From: Rhexocercosporidium sp. MPI-PUGE-AT-0058
Lineage: Eukaryota; Ascomycota; Leotiomycetes; Helotiales
Direction: 5' to 3'
DNA length: 64,000 nucleotides
Assembly: GCA_020746875.1 (NCBI GenBank)
Contig: JAGTJL010000002.1
Span: forward strand, 1,984,001-2,048,000
The stretch's first letter is position 1; each line of letters begins with the position of its first letter. Shown in pieces: positions 11,182 through 21,677 of this stretch. The position numbers and the translations under genes were made by a program. The notes beneath the pieces are model-generated. The model was not told the origin of the DNA and searched no databases. It saw only the letters and a program-made list of their open reading frames with translations.

Positions 11182-12104
11182 CTACTTCTCCGTCTCTTCC
11201 TGCTCATCCGTGCTACTGACCTTCTTAAGTTCGTGGTCCACTGCCTCTGTTGTGGCTCGACTTCCATCAACGTTCGCTTCTTGCTCGAGCTTCCTGACTC
11301 TGTTGGCAAGGTCTTTGATGTGCTCATCTCCACTCTCTGCACTCAAACTGTCCAAAGCCACATCCAAATGGAGAAGATAGTCCTTATTCAACCCACTCGG
11401 GCCGACACTTCTATGAATATGTTCTGCTAACCTCTGTGGATCTTGCGGCCCCATGAACTGGTCGTTGCCCGGGGTTCCAATGTAGACGAGCGTCCTAATT
11501 ATAGAGGATCCATCGCTGGGGTGGAAGGGCGTGTAATGAATGGTGTAGCCGTTGATCTCCCTGATGTCAAGATACTCGCGGACTTCTGCCACTTTCTCGG
11601 CCTCTATTCGATATGCCACTCCCCAGACTTTCTCGGATCCGGAAGGATGGGGGTCGTCTAACGTCTGCCAGAACGAGCGTTCGATTAGAGTAACTACTCT
11701 TCCTGGAGCTTCGGGCGTCCCTCGATGATCTTGACTGTTTTTTCAATGTCAGTAAAAGAGCCTGAGACATTCCGTATACTCTGCTCCCATACCTTGCCTG
11801 AATCATCCATAAGCGTTCATCCTACCTGTGCCCATTAACGGAGATACAAACCTGCCAGAACCGGCGAACATATCCAGTCACAAAGCCTGGTATACGTCGG
11901 TCTACACTGCCATCAACAATAAGATCTCGGTGCGCAGTGGCTCGGCGGTCTCACCGAAATACGGTGGAGGTTTCCATATCAAACTCCTGGAAAATGCCAT
12001 GTCAGTCAGACTCGAGGCTTAGAGAGAGAGAGGCTCTGGAGAACGGCTTACCCATAACCAAATAGCCAGAATTCGGACTCTGCAGCTCCTGAGTCAGCAG
12101 ACAT
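11182..12104 (-). CDS. ChaC-type glutathione gamma-glutamylcyclotransferase
   Basis: Five exons on the minus strand, 12104-12052, 11986-11955, 11901-11852, 11797-11793 and 11734-11182, give 230 residues. Family landmarks are assembled across exons: the FGYGSLIWKPPP substrate loop (residues 15-26), PGFVTGYVRRFWQ, DHRGTPEAPGRVVTLIE with the likely catalytic Glu at 65, and VWGVAYRI. ChaC enzymes cleave glutathione to 5-oxoproline and Cys-Gly in the cytosol, as in yeast Gcg1. The C-terminal 45 residues are acidic, Glu/Ser-rich and lie outside the family core. Exon 4 is only 5 nt (GCAAG) with perfect AG and GT flanks; it supplies Ala-Ser exactly where homologues have the FWQxSxDHRG spacing, so it is required to keep the motif in frame. 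Confidence 0.92.
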
Positions 12105-12635
12105 ACTAAAGGTGTAAAGAAGGGAAGACAAGGAGAAATGAGTTGTCTGTGGGATGCTGAAATTAAAAAGTACGTGGTTCGGTGGAGGAGTTCCACTATC
12201 TTCTGACAGGTCGTGCCGAGCCTTTGGCCCGCTTTCTGGTCAAAGCATGGCTTCGCTGTTGAAGGACAAAAGGCTCTTGGGAGATGCAGGGCCAATTCTG
12301 CGAGCTGCGCAAAAACTTCAGATTATTCGACGTGAAACTCCACAGCCATTCACAAATCCAATTAACTAACACCAGACTCTTGCGAGACACCCCGTGCCTG
12401 CTCCTTCGTCTTGCGCCGCACTGTCTCAATTTAGACGAGGGATTCAAGTCCAAGCCACGCCCAGTGAAGCAGGCCAGGCCAGGCCAGGGCTCCATCACCA
12501 GCTCTTCGAGGCTGTTGCTGCCAAAAAACCCCCCTCCCTTCTCTTCTGTGCAACATAAGAGCACATCTCCCCCCCCGCTGATCAACACATCACAAGTCCT
12601 CCCTTGAACTCATTATTACCAACAAGAACCTCGAG
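12105..12635. promoter_or_regulatory. Shared divergent promoter, ChaC / penta-EF-hand
   Basis: A 531-bp gap between start codons facing away from each other. It contains a GGCCAGGCCAGGCCAGG repeat near 12473-12489 and pyrimidine-rich, C-rich leader sequence just upstream of 12636. No defined operator was recognised. Confidence 0.45.
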
Positions 12636-13771
12636 ATGGCCTACAATCGCACCTTCAACCCGGATTCACTGCCTGCGTAAGTTAACCTGCTGTGCCCCAC
12701 CCTTAGCAACTTGAGCTGAACATCGTTCCCAGATTCGCAGAGCCAGAGAGGGTAATGACCATTCATTCACCAACACTCGAGACGATGACGCGTAGCTGAT
12801 ATCTGGTACTAGAAGAACTCTCCTTCCTACAGCCAACAGGCGGCGCAACCTCAACAACCTCAACAACCTCATCCTACAAGCTACGCAGCACTTCAACTAC
12901 AACAGCAGCAGCAGCAGCAACAATACGCAAAGCCCGCCCCTCCTCTGCCAAATCAACACAGCGCTCCTGGACACTCCCCAGGCCACTCACCCGGAATGCA
13001 GCCTACGAACTACGGCTACGGCCCTCCTCAGCCAAACCATGGCTATGGATCCCCTCCTCCTGGTAGTTACGGCTCAAGACCACCTCCAGTTCAGAACAGA
13101 CCCCCACCAATGTCAAGACCTCCTCCATCTCCCGCTCCTCCCAACGGCGCAGACCCCGCTCTTTGGCCGCTCTTCAAGGCTGTCGATAAAGATGGTATGG
13201 TTCCTCTCCTGCATTGTCCTCCAAATGCGATATACTGACACCTCACCCGTCCAGGAACCGGCCATCTGACAGAGAAAGAGCTGCGCGCTGCGCTCGTGAA
13301 CGGCGACTGGTCCTCATTCGACCCACACACCGTCAAGATGATGATCCGCATGTTCGACAGCGACCGCTCTGGCACAATCGGCTTCGAGGAGTTCTGCGGT
13401 CTCTGGGGTTTTCTGGCAGCCTGGCGATCACTCTTCGACCGATTCGATGCCGACAGAAGTGGGAATATCAGCTTGGATGAGTATACCAATGCGCTGGTTG
13501 CCTTTGGATACAGACTCAGTCCGCCGTTCGTGGAGACGCTGTTCAGAACCTTTGATAAGAGGCGCGATGGAGCGATCAGTTTCGACCTCTTCGTTCAAAG
13601 CTGTATTAGCTTGAAGAGGATGACTGATGTGTTCAAGAAGTATGATGATGATAGGGATGGCTACATAACTTTGTCCTTGTAAGATCTCACTCTAGACCAT
13701 TCTCAATTGAGGGACAACTGCTAATTCGAGACAGCGAGGACTTCTTGAGCGAGATTCTTAAGCAGAGATAG
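12636..13771 (+). CDS. Penta-EF-hand calcium-binding protein
   Basis: Five exons, 12636-12676, 12733-12751, 12813-13194, 13255-13678 and 13735-13771, give 300 residues. The first 125 residues are disordered, rich in Pro, Gln, Gly, Tyr and Ser, with a run of eight Gln encoded by CAG/CAA. The C-terminal 170 residues are a penta-EF-hand domain. Calcium loops are visible as DKDGTGHL (first hand, spliced at the Gly), DSDRSGTIGFEEF, DADRSGNISLDEY, DKRRDGAISFDLF and DDDRDGYITL. The layout is that of ALG-2/peflin/Pef1-type proteins, which bind Ca and partner proteins at membranes and ER exit sites; in yeast the homologue is Pef1. The family is clear, the partner in this organism is unknown. Confidence 0.93.
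12898..12923 (+). repeat. CAG/CAA tract encoding poly-Gln
   Basis: A trinucleotide tract inside exon 3 of the penta-EF-hand gene, encoding a run of eight glutamines. Mixed CAG and CAA codons suggest it is moderately stable, but strain length variation is possible. Confidence 0.75.
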
Positions 13772-14902
13772 GTTTGCCTTTGGATGATCGTTAGCATTTT
13801 TGCATTTCTTGTGTGCATGCTTTTACGTTCCTTTTCACACTTGCGTCGATGATCTAGGAAATATCCATAGACATAATACGATACCCAAAACTCGTCAAAA
13901 AGTTGCATTTTTGGGTTTCACAGACTCCTCCTGCTGCTGTAGTTTTATACTTTCTTCGGCATCCAGCAGCAGCGAGACTCGAAGTAGGTTCTTCCAGCGA
14001 GGTCTCACATACGGCACATGTGGGATAAGAGACTGTACACGTAAGTGCGGGATTTACATGGGCATACTAGGTTTTGTCTTGTTGTCTGAAAGTCAATAGT
14101 GCAACTCTCTCGCGCAAGCACCAAGTTAAAGCTACTTGTTTTTGATGCCTCATTTCCAGCTAGCCATCAAGTGGTGCCCATGCAAGACCTCCGATGTCGA
14201 GCATACAGTACCAATCGGAATAAGTAAATACTCTCCCTTTCAGCCCTAAATAGGAATTGCTCTCGGGAACTGCCGCTTGGGGGGCATGCAGCGTCGTTCA
14301 ATGAATGTCAGGCTGCGATCTTCCGAGACCTCTCACCGATTGCACTCACCACCATTACGTTCATTTTCGTCAGAAGGCTGGCAGTCAGGCGGTCTATCTC
14401 CTCGTTCAAAGTGTCATCTTCCTCTCCTACATCCTGCAAACCAGGGCGGGTGTGAGCTACCCCCGAGAGCACATGTATTCTCAGCTCAGCCTTGCGAGGG
14501 GCCGGAGGAACGCCATTTACACCGTCTACCTATCGACATAAAAGCTGAATATGCTCTCACCAATGACATCCTAGAAGAAACATCTTACGTTTTGTGGATC
14601 TGAGTTTGGGAAGCGCTTCCATTCGTTGGCTGACGTGAGGTACCAACCACAACCTTGGCGGCCCGGAGCTGAAATGTGACTTTGTACCACACCACGGGTC
14701 CCCGGCTGTGCACACCAGGATGCCAGGAGTACTTATGCCCTCTTGCTTTCTCTCGAATTTTCTACTTATAATAAACTCTTGACCTCGAGCCTTCTCGTTA
14801 CTTGCTCTTCCTTACCTGAAATAAACTTGTCTATTTGTCCAAGTGATTGACGTTCATCTCTCCTATACATCGCTTATTCTCTCCACAGCCTCGTCACCCA
14901 TC
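13772..14902. other. Intergenic region before the FAD oxidase
   Basis: About 1.1 kb with only short unrelated open frames. A TATA-like stretch (TATAATAAA, 14767-14775) and a pyrimidine-rich leader sit just before the oxidase start. Nothing else is supported. Confidence 0.5.
14767..14775 (+). promoter_or_regulatory. TATA-like element of the FAD oxidase gene
   Basis: TATAATAAA lies about 135 bp upstream of the ATG at 14903 and is followed by CT-rich sequence typical of a fungal transcription start region. Confidence 0.4.
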
Positions 14903-17447
14903 ATGGCTTTGGCTGCCAAAATACTCGAGAAGAGCAAGATGCTCGACGAACTGCTGCCTACACCCCCTCGAGAAAACCTTAACACTCATTTCGTCCTAGG
15001 CGAGATTATCGACCAAATCGACTTGATCAAAGATGATTTCCCCCTCGTTCAAATCGCTACTCTCAAGGAACACCTCTGGGATATCCGCAACAAGAACGTC
15101 GACCCCGAGATCCACCTACGAGGATTTCTCCATGTCTTCAAAAACACCGAGGTCTTCAAAGATGCATTCGCACAGCTCGACGAAGGCATGCAATTGCGTA
15201 TCAAGGCCTTCATGGACGGCAAGAGCGAGAAGGAGGTCCTGACTGCTGGTGGTAAGACGGGTGAGGCGTTCTTCCTACCGCCTAGTCCGCCTGTCAAACA
15301 TCACTTCCGCAAGCTCGTCGAAGACTTGAAGGAGGACATCCATGAGATGTTCCATCCTGACCATAAGGCTAAGGAGGGCGCGGTTGTGCAAAAGACAGCG
15401 CCCGAAGCTAGTACCCAGGGCTATCCCAAGATTTTTGAGGATAAGGCTGAGACTAAGACTATGGAGGTAAGGTTTTTCCTCTCCGCTTTTTATACACATT
15501 TCTGTAAAGAACATGTGGTGTTACAAAGCAGCCTGACTTGGAGGACCAAGTGGTTCCTCAATTATGGGTGGGGGGACAAGTTCGCTTCCCTAGACTTTCC
15601 CAGCTTTTGATGTCTCGAGTATTACAACGAAATTGGACCTAACATTATCCAGGTTCATGCAAATAAAGACTTCCGCAACTGGGGCAAGAGTGTCTCTAAC
15701 ACTCCCAAATGGAGCTTCGTCCCCAAGACAGTCCTCGGTCTTCAGAATCTCGTCAAGTGGGCCAAAGTCAACGATTTCCGTGTGAGATGTAGCGGCTACA
15801 GACATTCCTGGAGCGCGACTTTCTCAGAAGACAAACAGATTTTAGTCTCTCTTCTGAATCTCGAGCAAGTGACAACAATCCCAGATGTCATGAGTATCAG
15901 AGCCGAGCACATCGACCCTGAGAATGAGCTAAAGGTTATTCAGCTTGCTGCTCCCGAGGGAACGGCTGCAGCTGGAGCTGATAAGGCCTTGGTGCGAGTT
16001 GGTGTTTCTGTTACCAATGAGCAGTTTAGACGTTGGGCTGTTGCGAATGATAAGTGGACTTTGCCTGTGGATGTCATTCTCGTTGAGTAAGTCCTCTCTC
16101 CGTATGTATGCCATGATGAGTTTCTGACTAGAACCAGAGTCACATTTGGAGGTGTAAATGGCCCTATCTGTCACGGTGCCGGTCGCCGCCATCAGACAAT
16201 CAATGACTACGTCCGAGCAGTCGAATACGTTGATGCCAACGGCGAGCGCCGCACCATCTCCGACCCAGCCCATCTCAAAGCGGCAGCAGGATGCTTCGGT
16301 CTCCTAGGCATAGTAACACACATCACCTTCGCACTGGACAAAATGTCCTACGCCATCATGGAACCCTTCAAACCCGACATTGGCCTCGCCATCCCTCCTC
16401 TCTCCCGCAACGACATCCCCATCGCCCTCCGCAAGACCTTTACAGACGCGCAATACGCAGCTGCACTCGTCGATTTCAAGAAGCGCGCCGAGGAGGACTA
16501 CTACAGCGAATGGTTCTGGTTCACGCGCTCCCAGCAGGCGTGGGTCAATACGTGGAATACAACTGATGATAAAGAGGGCTCGGTCGAGTACCCTAGCCCG
16601 TTCATGACTTTCATCCAGTGGATTGAGGGTTGGCTTGGAGGTGTCATTACAGAGAACCCTATCTTCCAAGCTTTCCCTGGGCGGTGGCAGGCTGCTATTC
16701 TGTCGACTTTTGGTATGGTCGCGTTGCCACCTTTTGAGTTTGTTGGGTTCAAACAGGGAAAGACGGAGACGATAAAGACGAGTATGCCGAATGCGTTGCA
16801 TTTTAGACGTGGTGTAAGCTTTCACTTTCTTATCTTTCTCTTTAACTTTCCCCGCAGGATTATCAGAAGGATGTTAAGGCTAATCTTCAAAACAGATCCA
16901 AAACTCCATTGTCCGCGACATGGAATTCCAAATCCCCATCCCAGCCCTCGCATCCGACCCCACCAAGCCCGACTACAGCATAGTCCAACGAGCCTGGTGG
17001 GACATAATCAACCTTTGCTACGAAGATGACGACACTCCCATGCGCCTCACGCTCGAACTCCGCATCATGGGCGACTCCAACATAATCATGGCCCCTCAAA
17101 ACGGCAACAAATTCGGCACCGCCTCGATCGAAGTCATCAGCATCCCCGACGCCGTGACCGACAACGAGTGGGTACCGTTCCTGCAGCGCGTCACGGACCT
17201 GTGGATGGGGTATCGCGACTCGCATGGCGTGTTGCTAAATGTCAGGCCGCATTGGGCGAAGGAGTGGGAGAGTGTTAACATGAGGGGGAAGCCGGCGAGG
17301 CAGTATCTCAAGGAGGATGCGTACCGCGATGCAATTCCGTTGTTTAGGAAGACGTTGAGGGAGATTGGTGAGGGGCAGGGTTGGGGGCTTGAGGATCTGC
17401 AGAAGAGGTTCTCGAATGAGTTGTGGGATTATATGATTTATTCTTAG
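14903..17447 (+). CDS. FAD-linked oxidase, aldonolactone-oxidase-like
   Basis: Four exons, 14903-15466, 15653-16086, 16138-16813 and 16896-17447, give 741 residues. The start in a CATCATGG context was preferred over an in-frame ATG 60 nt upstream. The first 188 residues (exon 1) are a helical extension with no recognised domain. The FAD-binding PCMH-type domain begins with NFRNWGKSVSN, then RCSGYRHSWS with the candidate flavin-linking His, and GGVNGPICHGAGRRHQT. The C-terminus carries VRPHWAKEW, matching the HWxK motif of L-gulonolactone/D-arabinono-1,4-lactone oxidases. Canonical fungal D-arabinono-lactone oxidase is about 500-560 residues, so this is a longer paralogue type; the true substrate is uncertain. 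Vanillyl-alcohol-oxidase-superfamily membership is firm. Confidence 0.85.
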
Positions 17448-17727
17448 GTACGGTCTTGGCGTGCTCTCTTTCCGTGGCTTTTGGCTAGGATTGGTGGAGT
17501 GTCGTGAGATACGATGAGATACTCCGTGTTAGACAAGGGTGTGTTTTTAATCTACAGTCCCCTGGTATTGAAATACATATCCTTTAAAGGAAAACAGACC
17601 TTGGAAATTCTTGAGGTGCTATGTCTTCCGGTGTCATTTCAACTCATCTGCCGAAGCTTGCGGGGTGAAGCGATGCCCCTAAAGATCTATCGCTTAATGT
17701 GTGATCGTCAACAAATCGTCAAGAAAT
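17448..17727. other. 3' flank of the FAD oxidase
   Basis: No gene is seen between the oxidase stop and the first traces of ankyrin-like coding sequence from the opposite strand. Confidence 0.5.
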
Positions 17728-18763
17728 TTAACATTCGCCTGCATCCAGGATCATGTTGTCTCTAGGCAGATGAATGTCGCTGATGTTTCCATTCATGGGA
17801 CGTTTGAGAGCTTCCGCCCTATTTTGATCCCGAGTTACGACATCAAGCATCGACATCAGCACCGTATCCAAGCAACATGCAGAGCCGTCTCGCCTATCAA
17901 GTCTATACAATTAACATCAACCCCCGAATCCAGCAGCAGCTTCGTCACGGCGTCATTCCCTACCTTAACAGCACTGAATAACGCTGTCCTGCCTAACGAG
18001 TCTTTTACATTGCACTTCTTACCTTCCAGGAGCAGCTTCACCATTCCTTCGAGGCCACTCTCGACGGCTATGTGTAGCGCGGGCTGTCCATTGTGGCCTC
18101 GCTTGTTGAGATCAGCGCCTTTCTCTAAGAGGAGGCGAGCCATGGATTCATTTTTGTTACGTACTGCGCGGTGGAGTGCGGTGCGAGAGATGGTCGGTTC
18201 GTGCGCTTGGGGCGACGGAGGTGGAGGGCAGTCGGTAGATGGTTCAAAGATACCGTAGAATAGTAATAAGTACAGTACATTATGCCAGCCAAGAGAAATG
18301 TTAAAAAGAATCCTGTCGCAATTGCACCCATCACAAGTTCAAGAGAAGCAGAGTTATGTTTGGGAAGGGATATCTCTACCTTGTCCATATAGCTCTCTCC
18401 TTGCGGACTACTGTGCAAATCTAAGAGATGAGAGAAGTCAAGGCTTGAATCACTTGAAGCAAAATGATCATTCGTCGAGAGATCCCACGACTGCTCATCA
18501 GGGATCCGGCCATCTTGAAGTAAAAATCTGGTGTCGGATATCGAAGGAGATGAGTTACTCCTGTCGAATGATCGGGCCAGTGCTCCTTCCAGAGCCCTTA
18601 TTCGCTGCTTTTGATTTTGCCCTGGTATATGACGTTAGTTCTCTTGACATGTTTGCTTCTCATGTGAAAAGAGATGCTTACGGTAGGTGCGTTAGGCGAC
18701 GCGATTTTGCTGGCGTTTGCGCTCTTTTGCATCTTTTGTGTCAGTGTTCTGCCTGTGATTCAT
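17728..18763 (-). pseudogene. Broken bZIP-ankyrin transcription factor gene
   Basis: Read on the minus strand, the first exon (18763-18682) encodes KERKRQQNRVA, then a TAA stop (18694-18692), then RTYR before a GTAAGC donor. The next exon from 18621 continues QNQKQRIRALEGALA. This is a fungal bZIP basic region and leucine-zipper start in which an expected Gln (CAA) is TAA. Downstream are a Ser/Asp-rich linker and a hydrophobic segment near 18303-18247. In a shifted frame three ankyrin repeats follow (RTALHRAV...LLLEKGADLN, QPALHIAVE, RTALFSAVK...LLLDSGVDVN). After GETALHVA the frame breaks again, and fragments such as LLGYGADVDA and VTRDQNRAEAL persist in other frames. The bZIP-plus-ankyrin layout is known in ascomycetes. 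A nonsense codon and a decayed C-terminus argue that it is not functional as read. Confidence 0.72.
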
Positions 18764-19884
18764 CTTGAAACTTCTGGAGATATAGAAAGACTTTACTAAT
18801 GTGCGCTAGTCCATCGAGAATACATCACCGGAATCGAGAGATCAAGTAGTAGGAACGTAACGGCATAACGCAGGTGCTGGCCGTATCTGCGACCTGATGG
18901 CAACGAAACTCAGTCTGATCCTTCTTCTTTTGTACATTCTCACAGATCCCATCTCCAGTACCAGCTATGACCTGAATTGAAGAACAATGGGTACCGCACC
19001 TGAAATACGCAACCACCGCAAGAATGACTGTGGCAATTCTGGAAAGCGCTCCAATTGGGCTGGCCGGCCCCCTCACGGGGGCCGGCTTCCTGCGAAGCAT
19101 CCCGGTTCGTGCAGGACATGCATAACCAACATTTTTCACTAACCAACATCACCAAACCAACAAGGCCGTACGATATCCAACCATGCAATCGTTTTTGACT
19201 CGATTCCTCTAGTCAGGAGGCGGAGTGATACCACGAAATGGCGAGGAAGGTAGCGATAATGTGAAATGCAGTCTGTTTAGGGATGTTGTATCAATGACCT
19301 AGAGATGGGACATTACGGAGCAGCAGAATATTGTCAATGGATAACTACTGAGTGACAGTTTAGAGAATCCTCACCTGTCTGGCAAGAGGATGTAATAAGC
19401 CATGCATAATGCCCATCTATACGTCTAGCTGTGCCGCAAGGACGGGCATTGGCATCTCAACATTCACGCTCAAGTGCTTCCGGAGACTCCCTCTTCCGAA
19501 GCAAAACGCAGCTGATGCAGCATGAATGTCTTTCAGACTGTTGGTGATTTAACTCACTGGGTTGGGAGGTTTGAGTAGGTGATGTGGAATCCGGAGATGA
19601 TGGAAGTATATAGATAGAAATGAACTTTGAGCGCTCTCAATTCCGATATAGGTTGATGTATCTCACAATAGATGTCAAAACAATCACCGAATCTTGGTCC
19701 ATGCCTGAACAGCCAAAAAATTCATTGGATTTTCCATTTGTGCAATGACCGTACATAAGAGAATGAAGAGCCATCCCAAAGCTGTCCCAACACCAATTTG
19801 ACCAAATTACAGAACCATAGGTCGGAACCTTTCCTTCGGGATGTGGAGAAACGGCCATGGGTTGCAATTGAAACCAGAAAATAT
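18764..19884. other. Accessory non-coding stretch
   Basis: About 1.1 kb with no credible gene. It contains a strong GC hairpin at 19063-19086. Short open frames on both strands lack codon pattern, splice structure or family motifs. Confidence 0.5.
19063..19086. repeat. GC-rich perfect hairpin
   Basis: A 10-bp stem, GCCGGCCCCC paired with GGGGGCCGGC, encloses a 4-nt TCAC loop. It stands out from the moderately AT-rich surroundings. It may be a transcription-end or RNA structure, or a short mobile-element remnant; no function is supported. Confidence 0.6.
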
Positions 19885-20170
19885 CTAGACAGCCAGCGGA
19901 CCAGCTTGATTTGGCTCAATGGGGCTCGCATCTCTTGCTGCGTTGAAGTCAGGAAGGCAAATTGCAACAGGACTCAATATGACAATGGCTGTCACTTACT
20001 AATGTAGATACCACTGGTTGCAACTAGATCTGCCTTAGAAGCGGTAGTAGTTGCATCTTTGACTGCACAAAAGTAAGCAGGTCAACGAGCAGGAATGTTT
20101 TCCCGACTGAATACTCACTCTCGTACTTGGTAGCCGGTGCACCGAGGGCAAGTTGTCTGAAGATGGCCAT
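19885..20170 (-). CDS. 55-residue three-exon micro-protein, unknown
   Basis: Minus-strand exons 20170-20119, 20062-20000 and 19937-19885 join with two canonical introns (GTGAGT...CAG and GTAAGT...CAG) to a 55-residue open frame. It begins MAIFRQLALGAPATKYE and ends in an Asp/Pro/Asn-rich tail closing with GPLAV. The ATG context ACCATGG is strong. No signal peptide or full membrane segment is evident; the first 12 residues are mildly hydrophobic. No family was recognised. Support rests on three mutually in-frame exons with consensus splice sites, which is unlikely but not impossible by chance. It is isolated, with over 1 kb of apparent non-coding DNA on each side. Confidence 0.5.
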
Positions 20171-21677
20171 GGTGGCAATGATAATAGTTTGGAAATGCAT
20201 GGCTGCTTTTGAGAAGATTTGGCTACGTTACTTGGGAGTATGGAGTTGGATTGCAAGTAGAGGAAGGTTAATAGTGTCTTTGTGGGATTTGACTGTCGCT
20301 GATAATGCGTTTTATGGAGAGGTCTATATGGGCAGTGATGCCTCAAGATATGAGTGAATGATTAGTTTCCGTCTTCTCATTCTCGCTGACTTTCTTTGCG
20401 TAGACCATGCCCACTTAGCGTATCTGTTGGTTGAATTTACCTCATCTCTTTCCATTTGTCTTACGTTGGAAGACCGAACTTGCAGGCTATGGTTTCCCCC
20501 CTGATTTACTTGTCTAACTTGTTTTCTGGGACGTTGCTACTCTACTTTTGTATTTCAAGGCCTATCCATCAGTGTTCACGAATCCAATTGACAGCTTCGA
20601 TATTCAAAATATGGATCTCTACTTGGTTTAATAGCTATTGAAACACTTAGACCTTTAAGATCAGCTATTGTGTCTTTGAAAGAGCTGGACGTTTAAACCG
20701 GGGACCGGACCACAAAGTCACTCAACATCAAATATGAGTTATGTGATATGCCAATGGTGTCGACTGAACTTCCACGAGCTCTGTAGTGGATCGTGCTGCC
20801 AGAATTGAATCAAGAGGACTTAGTAGATGAGGGGATTTCGTGCACTGCACTCGAGCCATTTGCGGTCCCGTTGTAGAAAGTTAAAGCATGCATGAATCCG
20901 TAGCTGAATCTTACGGAGGTTGCATTTTGTCGACCCGTGGCTTACCACATCTATTACGATAGGGGGAAAGAAGGATCTATGATTAGGAGTCACGTTATCA
21001 CTGTATTGTATCTTCATTGTTTCTTTTCCTTTCTACCTAGACAGGCAAGGCAGGACGATCTGCTTGAATTCAGAGGTGGTGCATCATTTACCCGCACTGA
21101 GAAATTGAAATATCGTGGTAGAATGTTCGATAGGTGTTGCACAATGCCGTAATTTCTCGTCGTAATTTGCGACGACTTGGTCAGAGAGCTGGCTGAAGGC
21201 GCCTGGACTAGTTAGTAGCATCAACGTAAGATCTTGACGAGATTCAAGCCGGGGACATCACGATATACTGTGCATCTTTCGAATTATGCAGTGATACCTT
21301 GCATGATCATATAGTTCGTTCCACGCAAGCATGTAGGGTATCTGAGTCTTGTAGCTTTTGAAGCAAGTTGTGGTAAACGAGGACTACATCCGCACGTTTG
21401 TTTATCCTTCCCCACGTTCCTCTACTCCGAGCATCACCTATACCGCACTACCACCGGGGGACTACATCCTGTCCCAAATACATCTTCCTGATTATAGATT
21501 TACCTACCTGGTTACCGCAGAGCTGCGTTAGATACATATTTTATAATTCCCTACAGCCTGAACGCGATAGGCAGAAATTCGAAACAACAGTAAGTAGAAC
21601 TCTTCTCTCCTACATTGTCTTGACCCATCAAAATCACGCTCACTGTTGATCTCTAGAAGACAGAAATCGAAGCTGAG
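20171..21677. other. Intergenic, no gene seen
   Basis: About 1.5 kb of AT-richer sequence with only short spurious frames. Pyrimidine-rich sequence from 21390 to 21660 is probably the leader of the membrane-protein gene at 21678. Confidence 0.5.

Noticed and set aside
18298..18768. A 156-codon plus-strand open frame
   Set aside because: It is antisense to the bZIP relic, whose minus-strand frame carries recognisable bZIP sequence and a fitting intron.
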